Below are positions 16,794-26,273 of a stretch of 64,000 nucleotides of DNA, in pieces. This DNA comes from Chryseobacterium sp. SN22 (GTDB taxonomy: Bacteria; Bacteroidota; Bacteroidia; Flavobacteriales; Weeksellaceae): positions 1-64,000 of the forward strand of contig NZ_VTSX01000018.1 of NCBI RefSeq assembly GCF_008329705.1, given 5' to 3'. The stretch's first letter is position 1; the number at the start of each line of letters is the position of its first letter. The notes under the pieces are model-generated. The model was not told where the DNA came from. It did no database searches and worked only from the letters and a program-made list of their open reading frames with translations. The translations under genes and the position numbers were made by a program.

Positions 16794-18185
16794 ATGAAAA
16801 CCAGCATGATTACCGGGGCTTTATGCCTTTGTTCTCTTTCCATATTCGGGCAAGTAGGTATAAACACTCAATCACCGGCGGCAACGCTGGATGTGGCTGC
16901 CCGTACTACCGGCATATCAGCCACCACCGCAGAAGGATTGATTGCCCCGCGCCTCACCATTGCCGATCTGAATGCAAAAGCCTCGGCTTACGGAGCAGCC
17001 CAGGCTGGAGCCCTAATCTATGTGACAGATGCAGCCAATGGTTCTCCGGCCGGACAGACGGCCAATATCAATACTGTTGGTTATTATTTCTTTGACGGAA
17101 CGGGTTGGCTGAAAGTAACCACAGGAAATGCAGGAAGTACCGGGAACAGCAATGATATTTATAACGGTGACGGTGCCCTGACGGCTAACCGTACCGTAGC
17201 CATGTCAGATAAAACTTTGGCATTTAGTGCAAGTCCTACCGGCGGTACCAGCCATTTCACGGTAGATGACACTACCTTGTCCGTAGATGCATTAAATAAT
17301 AGAGTAGGTGTCGGGACCAATGTACCAGCTGAAAAACTGCATGTTGAAAACGGCAATATATTTATGCATCATGACAGTCCCACGCTCTATTTTCAGTCTA
17401 CAACACCCACTGATGCGTCCAATCCGGATAACAATAATGGGTCTATTGTGTTTTATAAAGGTCAGAACTCTACCACGGAAGGGATGTATATCAGGCACGT
17501 CAATAATCCAACCGGATTTACAGGCGGTAATCAACTTCAGTTGGGTTCGATCGAAAACGGGACCTACAATTCTGTTATGAAAATTTCTAATAGGACACAA
17601 CAGATCCTTATTGACAGTCCTACTTTTGTTTCATGGTTTGGAGCTGTTTATCCTAAGCTGGTAATAACTAGTAGTGTGCCTAATGCAGCGATTCAAATTT
17701 TAGATGGAACAGAAGGTGATAATAAAGTTTTGACGAGTGATGTCAGTGGAAAAGGATCATGGAAATCATTATCAGGATTAACTGCACCTTCCACCGTATA
17801 TACATGGAATAATTTAGATGCCGGAGTCCTTAACTATTATCAGGACTCTGTATCCGGACCTTATACTGTAGGAAAAACGGGATGGTACCAGATTCAATCA
17901 AACTGGGAATATGACCAGGATACTAATTATAATGATTCGGGAATGGGCCATGTATGGATGCAGATTAATACTTCAGCTAATAATTGGATGGACGCCATAC
18001 CTAATCCGTCTCTTATGAACCAGCCTGTAAATGATAAAACTTTAGTTAATAAATCCTGGCATAGCTCAATACTTTCTGGCAGAATGTTATACCTAACTTT
18101 AAATACAAATTATTTTATACATTTAAGTACTGCCTATGTAAAAAAAGCCGGATCACAAAATTTTATATTAAACTATGTGCAATAA
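16794..18185 (+). CDS. Secreted multidomain surface protein (463 aa)
   Basis: A signal peptide (1-19, FGQ|VG) leads into the VGINTQSPAATLDVAARTTG module (20-39) and a segment ending INTVGYYFFDGTGWLKV; both are shared in pattern with the gene at 13330. A second module around 170-190 reads NNRVGVGTNVPAEKLHVENG. The C-terminal 130 residues (PYTVGKTGWYQIQSNWEYDQ ... STAYVKKAGSQNF) look like a C1q/TNF-type jelly roll, judged by pattern only. There is no T9SS domain. It could be an adhesin or fibre-like protein. Confidence 0.75.
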   Translation: MKTSMITGALCLCSLSIFGQVGINTQSPAATLDVAARTTGISATTAEGLIAPRLTIADLNAKASAYGAAQAGALIYVTDAANGSPAGQTANINTVGYYFFDGTGWLKVTTGNAGSTGNSNDIYNGDGALTANRTVAMSDKTLAFSASPTGGTSHFTVDDTTLSVDALNNRVGVGTNVPAEKLHVENGNIFMHHDSPTLYFQSTTPTDASNPDNNNGSIVFYKGQNSTTEGMYIRHVNNPTGFTGGNQLQLGSIENGTYNSVMKISNRTQQILIDSPTFVSWFGAVYPKLVITSSVPNAAIQILDGTEGDNKVLTSDVSGKGSWKSLSGLTAPSTVYTWNNLDAGVLNYYQDSVSGPYTVGKTGWYQIQSNWEYDQDTNYNDSGMGHVWMQINTSANNWMDAIPNPSLMNQPVNDKTLVNKSWHSSILSGRMLYLTLNTNYFIHLSTAYVKKAGSQNFILNYVQ

Positions 18186-18611
18186 GTTCCATATGTTTTT
18201 ATAAAATAGTATAAAAGTACAAAGACCGGTGAAGAAAAAGGACTTTAACTTCTCGTACGAATAACGGTAATAATTTTACTTTTAGGTGTAAAGTATGAAA
18301 AGAGGTAGAACTTGGAACCTGATATATGTGTAGTAGAATTATAATCTCAAAAAAAAGATGAATAGTTTGTGAATAAGATGTGTGCCGACTTTTTGATTTT
18401 TAAATAGATTACTGCCAAATGTTTTCCAGTAAAGTCAAGATGACTTCAATTACACAATAAGCAAATTAATAAAACAGTAGAGCTATTTAATATATTGATT
18501 AACATAAATATATACTTCTAACAGCTGGAATGATGATTTAGAAGAAATCAAATCATTGGATAAATAATTAATGTATAAAAAAAGTAATTTGCAATCCGAA
18601 TTAAATACAGT
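18186..18611. other. Intergenic region holding a junction motif, no gene seen
   Basis: It contains junction motif instance 11 near 18345. I see no coding frame of interest and no confident promoter box. Confidence 0.4.
18345..18359 (+). repeat. Junction motif, instance 11
   Basis: TCTCAAAAAAAAGAT, a variant with a longer A-run and lost CG, between the surface-protein module and the Crp/NmrA module. Confidence 0.5.
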
Positions 18612-19190
18612 ATGTTAAATCCATTAATAAACTATTTTGAAAAGTATCTTCCTTTAAATGAGGAGGAAAAATTTATTGTGAAGGAAGCGTTTCGGGAGCT
18701 AAGAGTGAAAAGAAAGCATTTTATCCTTCAGAAAGGCGATATATGTAAGCATCATACTTTTGTGGTTGAAGGTTGTTTCAGAATGTATATGATAGATGAG
18801 AAAGGGAAAGAACATAATCTGCAATTTGCTGTTGAGAATTGGTGGATTACGGATATTGGCAGCTTTTATTCCGGGGAGCCGAGTAGGTTGTACATAGAGG
18901 CCCTGGAGAATTCAATGGTCCTTCAGTTAAAAAAAGAAGATCAAATTAGGCTTTTTGACGATAACCTTCAATTTAATAAAATCTTCAGGATTCTTACAGA
19001 AAATGCTTTGGTCAGTGCTCATCATAGAATTCTTGATAACATCAGCTCCACTGCAGAGGATCGTTACCTTGACTTTTCAAAAAGGTATCCTCATTTTTTC
19101 AATAGGATCTCTAACGTTCAGATAGCTTCCTATCTGGGTGTAACACCAGAATTTCTCAGTACCATCCGTAAGAAGATTGTTAAATCTTAA
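18612..19190 (+). CDS. Crp/Fnr-family regulator (192 aa)
   Basis: The N-terminal cyclic-nucleotide-like sensor barrel (KHFILQKGDICKHHTFVVEG, about 36-55) is followed by the long dimer helix and a short C-terminal HTH (VQIASYLGVTPEFLSTIRKK, about 170-189). Length is typical of the Bacteroidetes subgroup, which usually lacks the cAMP-binding arginine. It is probably co-regulated with, or controls, the NmrA-type gene 60-90 bases downstream. Confidence 0.87.
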   Translation: MLNPLINYFEKYLPLNEEEKFIVKEAFRELRVKRKHFILQKGDICKHHTFVVEGCFRMYMIDEKGKEHNLQFAVENWWITDIGSFYSGEPSRLYIEALENSMVLQLKKEDQIRLFDDNLQFNKIFRILTENALVSAHHRILDNISSTAEDRYLDFSKRYPHFFNRISNVQIASYLGVTPEFLSTIRKKIVKS

Positions 19191-19246
19191 TCTATATTAA
19201 GGCTCTTTCTTAAACTACCTTATGGGTAAATACGATCCATCACTTC

Positions 19247-19254
19247 TATTTTTG
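19247..19254 (+). promoter_or_regulatory. Candidate -7 promoter element of the NmrA gene
   Basis: TATTTTTG matches TAnnTTTG. It overlaps the GTG at 19254, which argues against that codon as the start and favours an ATG at 19275 or 19284. Confidence 0.55.
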
Positions 19255-19283
19255 TGTCATTGTTAATTTATAAAATGTTCACA

Positions 19284-20165
19284 ATGAATAAGAAAATAAT
19301 TGCAGTCGTTGGTGCGACTGGTATGCAGGGTAACGGAGTGGTAAATGCTTTAAAAAGGGAGGGTTCTTTTAAGGTTAGGGCAATTACGCGAAATCTGGAT
19401 AAATATGAGGGAAATGCTGACGAAGCAGTACAAGCGGATCTAACGGATCCTGAGTCATTAACCAATGCTTTTGAAAATGCTTACGGAGTATTTGTGGTGA
19501 CTAATTTTTGGGAAGGAGCAGATGAATTAATGCAAGGGAAGATGGCTATTGAAGCTGCAAAAACATCTAATGTAAATCATTTCGTTTGGTCTACTTTACC
19601 AAATGTTGAAAAAATAAGTAACGGGCAGTTTGTAGTCCCTCAATTTACCGGAAAAGCAGAAGTTGATCATTTAGTAAAAGATGCCGGATTTGAAAATTAC
19701 ACATTTGTTCAACCCCCTTTTTATTTTCAAAACTTCAAAGGACACACAGCTCCGCAGCAGCAACAGGACGGTTCCATCGGCTGGACTTTACCGATTGATC
19801 CCACTCGTAAAGTAATCCATATGGCCGATATTAATGATCTGGGGAAAGTGGTTGCTGGTGCATTTTTAAATCCGGATAAAGTGGGTAACGGAAGCTATTT
19901 ATCTTTGGCGGCAGAATTAAATAGTTTCAATGATGTTTTGGAAGTTTTCAAAGCTAACGGGAAAGACTACAGTTTCACATATGTTCCGGCAGAGATTTTT
20001 TCAGACTTCTTTAAAGGAGCAGCAGGCGTAGCTGAGTTATTAGCGTATTTTGAAGCATACTCATACATGGGGCCAAATTCGGACAACCAGGTTCAGAAGG
20101 CCAAAGAAATTTCTACAGAACCGTTTGTATCGTTAAATGACTGGATTAAACTAAACGCAATTTAA
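19284..20165 (+). CDS. NmrA-like NAD(P)-binding protein (293 aa)
   Basis: A Rossmann fold with MNKKIIAVVGATGMQGNGVV at the N-terminus (GATGMQG, 10-16) and the HSCARG/NmrA pattern GVFVVTNFWEGADELMQGK. The family senses redox state or reduces small substrates. I set the start at 19284 because the promoter element at 19247-19254 makes the upstream GTG unlikely; ATG 19275 is also possible. It has no catalytic Tyr-x3-Lys in the classical SDR place. It pairs with the Crp-type regulator upstream. Confidence 0.87.
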   Translation: MNKKIIAVVGATGMQGNGVVNALKREGSFKVRAITRNLDKYEGNADEAVQADLTDPESLTNAFENAYGVFVVTNFWEGADELMQGKMAIEAAKTSNVNHFVWSTLPNVEKISNGQFVVPQFTGKAEVDHLVKDAGFENYTFVQPPFYFQNFKGHTAPQQQQDGSIGWTLPIDPTRKVIHMADINDLGKVVAGAFLNPDKVGNGSYLSLAAELNSFNDVLEVFKANGKDYSFTYVPAEIFSDFFKGAAGVAELLAYFEAYSYMGPNSDNQVQKAKEISTEPFVSLNDWIKLNAI

Positions 20166-20332
20166 AGTATAGATTAATTTCTTCTTATCGATAAAATTAA
20201 AAAAGAGGCTGAGATTTCATAATCTTAGCCTTACTTCAAAAATTTCATAAATACGTAATATATAATTAAAAAAAATTATAAATGTCGGCATGAAACTAGA
20301 CAAAGTAACCGGGAAATATTAACATTTAAATT

Positions 20333-20827
20333 ATGAAAAAAGTTCTTTTAGCCACTTTTTTGATGAGTGTCATCGGTCTGACATCATGTGAACAAAAAAA
20401 ATCCGGCACCGTTGAAAATTCTGCTGATTCATTGTCTATGCGGGAAACTTCTGTTCCGGCTAAAAACGGTGACTCCATTGTACAATTATCAAAGAATGAG
20501 ATGGACCTGTTTATAAAATCAGTACCCGGAAAGTATGTGGCGTCCAATTGTAACGGAGGCAGATTTTCTATTGAAATTTCAAATGGATCAAGCACATCAG
20601 ATGCTTTAAAGTTTCAAATTTTGGACGGATCTAAAGTTATCAAATCCGGAGAAGTTAATATTGATGGTAAATATACTGCTAACGGCGATATTAATTTAGG
20701 TCTTGAGGGCATTGGCGGATTATTTCAAAAAGATAAAATTGTTGTGCAGAACTCCGGCAATAATATGAATCCTTTTGAGCACTTCAAACAATGTGGGGAT
20801 AAATATATTAATTTTACAAAACAATAA
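20333..20827 (+). CDS. Small lipoprotein (164 aa)
   Basis: MKKVLLATFLMSVIGLTSCE gives a signal peptide with lipobox LTSC (Cys19). The mature part begins with an acidic, serine-rich linker and continues as a beta-rich domain (NGGRFSIEISNG ... SGEVNIDGKYTANGDINLG). Two Cys near 74 and 156 could pair. Family unknown; probably periplasmic or outer-membrane anchored. Confidence 0.7.
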   Translation: MKKVLLATFLMSVIGLTSCEQKKSGTVENSADSLSMRETSVPAKNGDSIVQLSKNEMDLFIKSVPGKYVASNCNGGRFSIEISNGSSTSDALKFQILDGSKVIKSGEVNIDGKYTANGDINLGLEGIGGLFQKDKIVVQNSGNNMNPFEHFKQCGDKYINFTKQ

Positions 20828-20912
20828 TATGATCCTGTCTTAGTGGAAAAATAAGGCATTAATTTTTACTGTTCCAAAAAGTTTAGACAAAATTCTACAA
20901 TATCATATAGAA

Positions 20913-20943
20913 AAGAGCCCGGTAATCACAGGGCTCTTTTTTT
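20913..20943 (+). terminator. Rho-independent terminator after the lipoprotein gene
   Basis: GAGCCC-GGTAATCACA-GGGCTC followed by seven T. Confidence 0.85.
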
Positions 20944-21222
20944 AGCGGCATACTTTGGGCGATTTCCCTTTATTTTGAGACGATGGGTAAGCTGATCATC
21001 TTTATATTGTTATGCAAGGTCTAAGTATGGAATCGTGTTTTTCTATGTCTTTATTCTTAGGATTCCTTTTAGTATATCAATAAGCTTGTTAACGGAGAAT
21101 AAAACTGTTCCGTGAAGTCTTTCGTATTGTAAATTATCATTTTCTTTTGTAATTGACATTACTGGGTAAAATATTCCGGTTTGAAACAGGTGTCGTCATT
21201 TCAATACTCTTGCGTTAAATTC

Positions 21223-21640
21223 CTGCAACTACCAAATAGAGAAGGCTGAAAACTTTCACAAGAGTAAAAAAAAATGAATTTTGGCCTTGAAACCAAATCG
21301 TAAATCGATTCATTTTTAATAAAATAAAGCTACTGCAACTACAGACTGGAGAACTCAAAAAACTTTTGTAGGAATAAATAAAATATGAATTTTGGCCTTG
21401 AAGCCAAACCGTAAATGAATTGATTTTTAATAAAATAAAGCTACTGCAACTACAGACTGGAGAGCTCAAAAAACTTTTGTAAGAATAAAAAAAATATGAA
21501 TTTTGAATCTGAAATTTAGAAATAAATCATCTAGCCTTGAAAAATATAAGCTTCTTCAACTACAGAATAGCTCCATCAAAAAACTTTTAATTGGGGCAAA
21601 AAGAATAAATTTTGAACTCTGAAAAACAAGAATAGTATGG
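21223..21640. repeat. Four tandem repeats of about 110 bp
   Basis: Units begin at 21223, 21333, 21444 and 21554 with CTGCAACTAC (CTTCAACTAC in the last). Each carries ACTTTT-rich and TGAATTTTG blocks; units 1 and 2 share GGCCTTGAA. Units 2-4 each hold CTCAAAAAACTTTT or ATCAAAAAACTTTT, close to the junction motif. The outer units are more diverged. Confidence 0.8.
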
Positions 21641-21701
21641 CAGTTCCAAAAAAAATCCATGAAACTAAAACAAATTTATAAACAAATACAAAAACAATAA
21701 C

Positions 21702-22577
21702 ATGGCTATAAGAGATAAAAATACATTAAAAGCATTTTTTGAAACAGGAGACGTTCCCTCGCAAAATCAATTTATAGATCTGATAGATTCCTTCAAACAT
21801 CAAAACGACACGAATGCCCTTCTTCTCACCGACCGAGAAATAGTATCAATAGCAAACCGTATAGCAACGATTAACAATGGATTTGTTGAATACTATTTTG
21901 ATAATATGAGCAATTCATTAATTAAATTGAATGTAGCCCAAGAAAATCTGGAAAATCAAGAGATAGAAATCAGATGTGACATCCATGATAATGGCGATCT
22001 AAGAAAACAGTACTTTGTTGGTAACGGACCTTATACTGTTGCTATAAAAGAATTTGAAAGCGAACAATTACAAGCCAATGAGTACTATTATTTGTATTAT
22101 GAAACAAGTCTGTATGACAGCATAGATAGACTGATTGGACACAAATTACCAACTACTTTTATTGGTCTTGAATTTGGCAAACTAGATGGAAGGAGCTTTC
22201 ATTTTTACATTTCAAAACAAAATTTCGGAAAAGAATTAAACGTACTGCATACCAATATTAAGTTCATTAATAAAACAGATATACCTATTGAATATAAATG
22301 CCAGAGTACCAATTGGCGTGATATCTATAGGAAGGAAAATAGCGTAACCGCTCATTATGACCAATGGGATTATTTATACTTCAGTTACAATGCAGACATG
22401 ACAAAAGAAAATTATACTATTGAGTGTAGTGTTTATGATACCAACACAAACGAATTATTAATAATCGATTACCTGGAGCCCGGCATAAATTACAGACATT
22501 TTGGGAACAGTAGTGATAGTAAAGGAAACAGAGCAGATAAAGTGAGGAACATTACAATAGAATGTATAAAAGTATAA
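21702..22577 (+). CDS. Putative fibre/tail-associated protein (291 aa)
   Basis: The N-terminus (IRDKNTLKAFFETGDVPSQN, then QFIDLIDSFKHQND) fits a short domain found at the start of phage-tail-like or surface fibre proteins of Bacteroidetes. The rest is beta-rich and unrecognised (EIEIRCDIHDNGDLRKQYFV; NYTIECSVYDTNTNELL), with no signal peptide. No phage structural genes are nearby. It follows the 110-bp tandem repeats. Confidence 0.6.
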   Translation: MAIRDKNTLKAFFETGDVPSQNQFIDLIDSFKHQNDTNALLLTDREIVSIANRIATINNGFVEYYFDNMSNSLIKLNVAQENLENQEIEIRCDIHDNGDLRKQYFVGNGPYTVAIKEFESEQLQANEYYYLYYETSLYDSIDRLIGHKLPTTFIGLEFGKLDGRSFHFYISKQNFGKELNVLHTNIKFINKTDIPIEYKCQSTNWRDIYRKENSVTAHYDQWDYLYFSYNADMTKENYTIECSVYDTNTNELLIIDYLEPGINYRHFGNSSDSKGNRADKVRNITIECIKV

Positions 22578-22744
22578 ATCTAAACGGATCAAAAGTCTGG
22601 ATTTGGAGCTTCCCCTCAAGGAGCAATCAGAAATGTAAAATCGAATGTAATTATTATGAAAATGCAAAATAATACAATTGAGAAAACAATATCTTAAAAT
22701 TTTATATCTCTTTGAAATAATAGAACTAAAAAACAATTTTTTGT

Positions 22745-23148
22745 AAAAAAGTTACAGGCAGGAGAAACTGCAATGATTCAGCATACAATTTATCTGTAGC
22801 CTTACCACAATTAAGTGTGCTGTATGCTGATCATGATAAGTTACAAACTGGTATCAATCAGAATTTAAAAGAAAATTTTCTTGAACAGATAAACAGTAAG
22901 CTTGAAATTATTAACAGTACATCATTAATATTGTTAAGTTCAATAGGTTATATTTTGACTTCAAGAGTACCGGCTATGACGCTGAAATATTTAGTATTAT
23001 TTCTGACAAAGTATCTGTACGATCAAATTTTATAGATAATGCAAATGTTGCATATGAAAATTATACAAAAACAGTTGGGATTAAAGAGGAGGATCAAGCC
23101 TTTGAAAAATATGAAGCAGAATATGATAAAGTTATGTGGGCTATGTAA
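22745..23148 (+). pseudogene. Frameshifted remnant of an unknown gene
   Basis: One frame reads CNDSAYNLSVALPQLSVLYA up to about 22940, then a different frame continues FNRLYFDFKSTGYDAEIFSI to EYDKVMWAM and the stop at 23146-23148. The two halves look like one protein broken by an indel. There is no clear start codon. Family unknown. Confidence 0.5.
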
Positions 23149-23297
23149 TATTGGAAGCCTGTATAAGCAATTTGATGAAGAGGTACGTTTGCAGATTAAG
23201 CAGATAAGATATGAGATGAGCAAATATGAATAGCCATTTCGTTAAGAAAACTTTTCGCCTTCAGAAATTCCAAACATTAATAATGTGTCATATTTAA

Positions 23298-23311
23298 TCT
23301 CAAAAAACGAT
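23298..23311 (+). repeat. Junction motif, instance 12 (exact consensus)
   Basis: TCTCAAAAAACGAT at the start of the 5' block of copy 4. Confidence 0.7.
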
Positions 23312-23348
23312 ACTTCTACTGCATTATAAGTAATATCAATTTTAAATA

Positions 23349-23463
23349 AGCCCTCAATACTTTTAATTGTCGGGGGCTTCTATTAACTGATACGTGTAGT
23401 TATTTTACTACACGAACTTCCATGTTCCACTACAAAGAAAATTTTACCGCCGCCGTAGATTTG
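23349..23463 (+). promoter_or_regulatory. Control region of 181-residue gene copy 4
   Basis: Hairpin 23349-23379 (one arm altered to AATTGTCGGGGGC), extended palindrome CGTGTAGT-TATTTT-ACTACACG (23393-23414), and -7 element TAGATTTG (23456-23463). The two outer base pairs of the palindrome are both present here, unlike in copies 2, 3 and 6. Confidence 0.65.
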
Positions 23464-23515
23464 TAATGTCAAAAGAGGACAATTAATCAAGAATAAAAAA
23501 ATAAATAATACGATC

Positions 23516-24061
23516 ATGATAAAACAATTCGCCATCGCAGCCTTAACCATCGGAGCATTCATCTTAGGAACCAACAATGCCAAGGCTCAGAATACGACCG
23601 CAACCACAACGGTAAACATTACCCTTAACGATGTCATCTCGATCGATGCGGGAAGCACGGCCATCGGGAACACGGTTGACTTCAACTATGCTACTGCAGC
23701 AGACTATAACTCGGACCAGACGGTTACCAAAGCCAACTCCCTGAAAGTGACTTCAACGAAGAACTTCAATGTAAAAGTAAAAGCAGGGGGTGCGAATTTT
23801 ATGAACGGAACCAACCTGATCCCTGTCAATGTTCTGACCATCAAAGCCGCTACCGCTTCCGGGACGATGGGCGGAACAAAAAGCGCTGTCGTTTTATCGG
23901 CAACGGACCAGACTTTGGTATCAAACGCTCCCCTTGGAAGCGCCTTAACCCTGAACCTGGACTACACCATCCCGGCAGCGAAATCATCTTCTTCCGACAT
24001 CTTAGGGAAACCGGCCGGAACGTATACGCAGACCGTAACGTATACCGCAACCGCTTTATAA
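23516..24061 (+). CDS. Exported 181-residue beta-rich protein, copy 4
   Basis: Nearly identical to the other copies: F5, A8, A22-K23, T99, S115. Signal peptide 1-24. The following terminator and 3' flank are of the copy 3/5 type. Confidence 0.85.
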   Translation: MIKQFAIAALTIGAFILGTNNAKAQNTTATTTVNITLNDVISIDAGSTAIGNTVDFNYATAADYNSDQTVTKANSLKVTSTKNFNVKVKAGGANFMNGTNLIPVNVLTIKAATASGTMGGTKSAVVLSATDQTLVSNAPLGSALTLNLDYTIPAAKSSSSDILGKPAGTYTQTVTYTATAL

Positions 24062-24100
24062 ATAAAAATTTTTCATATAATATTTTGTGATTTGGTGTTT

Positions 24101-24131
24101 TGAAGGCTTCCTGCAGGAGGCCTTCGATTTT
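24101..24131 (+). terminator. Rho-independent terminator of copy 4
   Basis: TGAAGGC / GCCTTCG stem around TCCTGCAGGA followed by ATTTTA. Confidence 0.85.
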
Positions 24132-24297
24132 ATATGGATTGATACCGATATAGAGAACATTCAAAATCCGGGAATAAGTACCGGTCAGCGGTAAGGCAGA
24201 ATTTATGTTTTTGGACACTTAAACCTGATTTATACATCACACCAAATATTTAGTACATTTATTAAGCCGTTTTATATCTTTTTTTTAAGTGATCCAA

Positions 24298-24312
24298 TCC
24301 CAAAAAAACGAT
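24298..24312 (+). repeat. Junction motif, instance 13
   Basis: TCCCAAAAAAACGAT, one mismatch and one extra A, ending the copy 4 downstream block. Confidence 0.6.
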
Positions 24313-24448
24313 TAATAAGTTGTTGGCAATTTATGAAAGCAATTGCTGATTGTTTGGAGTGTTTTATTATATCAGGTCCATCATTGGTATTAGATAACCA
24401 TCCGACGTCCCTTAACTTGACGATAAAGAAATTTTGTAATTTTGGTAA

Positions 24449-25275
24449 ATGATAGAAAGATCACAGTTCAATCAGGAGCTTTACATTTTCATTACAAAAA
24501 TTATTATTGATGTAAAAGCCAGGTTTACAGAAACAGCAATACGATATTGCTGAAAATGTATTGGGAATTGGAAAGCTTATTATTGAAGACGAGCAGGACA
24601 GTAAGTTACGGCTAAGTATGATAAATCAGTTTGAAACACCTTGCTGCACAACTATCATTGGAATTTGGGAAAGGCTTTAATGAGAGGAATCTTAATAATA
24701 TATAGGCTTTTTTTAGCATTTCCAATTTGGAACGCATGCGTACAGAATTGAGCTGGACCCATTACAGAATTATCAGTAGGGCTGAAAATCCTGAACATAG
24801 AATACAGTATATAGAACGTTCGATTGAAGGAAACTGGAATAGCCGGACACTTCAAAGAAAATAGAATCGGCTTTAATAACACATCTTCAAAAGTTCTTGA
24901 TGGAGTTGGGGGAAGGATTTGCCTTTGTAGCAAGACAGCAGCATATTATTACTGATACCTCCGAATTTTTTTGTGGATCTTATATTTTATAACGGTTATC
25001 TAAAATGCTTTGTACTTGCTGATCTGAAGACTCATAAGCTTACCCATGAAGCCATAGGACAAATGGACATGTATGTAAGAATGTATAATGATCTTAAAAA
25101 GGGAGCGGATGACAATCCCACAATAGGAATTATTCTATGCACTGAAAAAGATGAAACGTTTGTAAGGTATTCTGTAATATCAGAGAATGAGAAGTTATTT
25201 GCAAGTAAGTACCGAACATATTTACAGCTGATTGAAGCAGACAGAGTGAAATTTCATCTGGACAATCAAGATTAA
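24449..25275 (+). pseudogene. DUF1016 nuclease-fold gene, decayed copy 3
   Basis: Pieces of a DUF1016 protein appear in several frames: IGKLIIEDEQDSKLRLS, then LSLEFGKGFNERNLNN, then LRMRTELSWTHYRI-like and ENPEHRIQYIERSIEGNWN, and finally an intact C-terminal frame from about 24973 (FVDLIFYNGYLKCFVLADLK, with Asp then Asp-x-Lys in place of the usual Glu-x-Lys). At least three frameshifts and in-frame stops kill it. It stands alone between two junction motifs, so it is a dead cassette. Confidence 0.85.
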
Positions 25276-25293
25276 ATAAAATACTGTTTATAG

Positions 25294-25307
25294 TATCATA
25301 AAACGTT
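25294..25307 (+). repeat. Junction motif, instance 14 (degenerate)
   Basis: TATCATAAAACGTT, four mismatches, shortly after the dead DUF1016 gene. Confidence 0.35.
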
Positions 25308-25417
25308 ATTTCTGTTTATAAGGATGTATTATTAGGGTAAAATACCTTTGCGAAAGTTATATAAATGGACAGAAGTAAAATTAAAAAATTAGTCCTAATT
25401 CACATAAAGATAAATCA

Positions 25418-25897
25418 ATGAGTTATATTGGAATTTTTGTTTTCATTATTTTTTTTATTTTAATTTACCTGGACAGATCATATTCCCATAAGATTGTTAG
25501 GAAAGAATTACATAAATTGATCGATATTAAAAATAAAATATGTTTAGAAAAATTTAATGTAAAATGTTCGACTTTTACAAGCGGTAGAAAGAATTTAGGT
25601 TTTCATTATCAGGAAGCTGATTTATATTTTATGGAAGATGCGTTTATTATAATTGGATTCTATACAATATTTTCCAAGAAGATATATCGCAGTATTGTTA
25701 TATTGACAAATGAATTAGAGTTTTATAGATCAATTTTTAATAAAACTGATGAAGTTACGATTCCAAATCGATTGAATACTGATTCCTCAAATAAAGACGT
25801 TCATATTGAATTTGGTAAATCGTCTTTTACTTCGACTCATGTCTCAATACGATTAATGAACTTGTCTGATTCAGAAAAGAAACTGATTAGACTATGA
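25418..25897 (+). CDS. Single-pass membrane protein of unknown family (159 aa)
   Basis: One N-terminal membrane helix (residues 3-19, YIGIFVFIIFFILIYLD) is followed by a cytosol-facing, basic then beta-rich domain (FGKSSFTSTHVSIRLMNLSD near the end). No motif recognised. Confidence 0.55.
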   Translation: MSYIGIFVFIIFFILIYLDRSYSHKIVRKELHKLIDIKNKICLEKFNVKCSTFTSGRKNLGFHYQEADLYFMEDAFIIIGFYTIFSKKIYRSIVILTNELEFYRSIFNKTDEVTIPNRLNTDSSNKDVHIEFGKSSFTSTHVSIRLMNLSDSEKKLIRL

Positions 25898-26046
25898 AGA
25901 TCCTATGGCTAACAGGATTGTAAAGTAGTGAAACGAAACTATAAAATTCATCACTTTTTTCGTTTTAGTTTTTGTATGAATAGAATATTTCCGGTTCGAT
26001 GCCCAGCTATCATTAAGTCCTGATATAATAAAATCTATATAAAAAA

Positions 26047-26060
26047 TATCAAAAAACGCT
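26047..26060 (+). repeat. Junction motif, instance 15
   Basis: TATCAAAAAACGCT, two mismatches. Confidence 0.5.
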
Positions 26061-26135
26061 GGCAGTAAGCAAGAAAATAAAACAGAGCTTCTGTTGATGG
26101 TAAGGAGTATTATGGTGGGTAATGAGTATCATAAT
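26058..26135 (+). pseudogene. Remnant of a gene related to the one at 2466
   Basis: CTGGCAGTAAGCAAGAAAAT and the next 55 bases match codons 1-25 of the gene at 2466 (ATGGCAATAAGCAGTAAAAA onward, through a GGTAAGGAGTATTATGGTGG block), with the ATG lost and indels present. It begins within the last bases of a junction motif. Confidence 0.65.
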
Positions 26136-26273
26136 AAAAATGGGTGGCCATGATTAATTCTTATTTTTTTATTACTTTTATATAATACAATGTAAGATCA
26201 GTGCTGAAATCTACATGTCAGATTCCATTTTCATCCGAGTTTATAAAAAATTAGATTAAGACTTGCAATACAT

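Larger units (their letters stand above)
20828..21701. other. Non-coding stretch with terminator and tandem repeats
   Basis: No gene seen. It contains a terminator (20913-20943) and a fourfold 110-bp tandem repeat (21223 to about 21640), both listed separately. Confidence 0.5.
25898..26273. other. Non-coding stretch with junction motif and module remnant
   Basis: It contains a junction motif at 26047 and, directly after it, the decayed start of a gene like that at 2466. No intact gene. Confidence 0.5.

Noticed and set aside
21223..21640. CRISPR array
   Set aside because: Repeats are contiguous, about 110 bp, diverged, without regular spacers, and there are no cas genes.
21702..22577. Prophage
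   Set aside because: Fibre-like domains occur here and at 13330, 16794 and 48525, but no capsid, terminase, portal, tail-tube or lysis genes are present.
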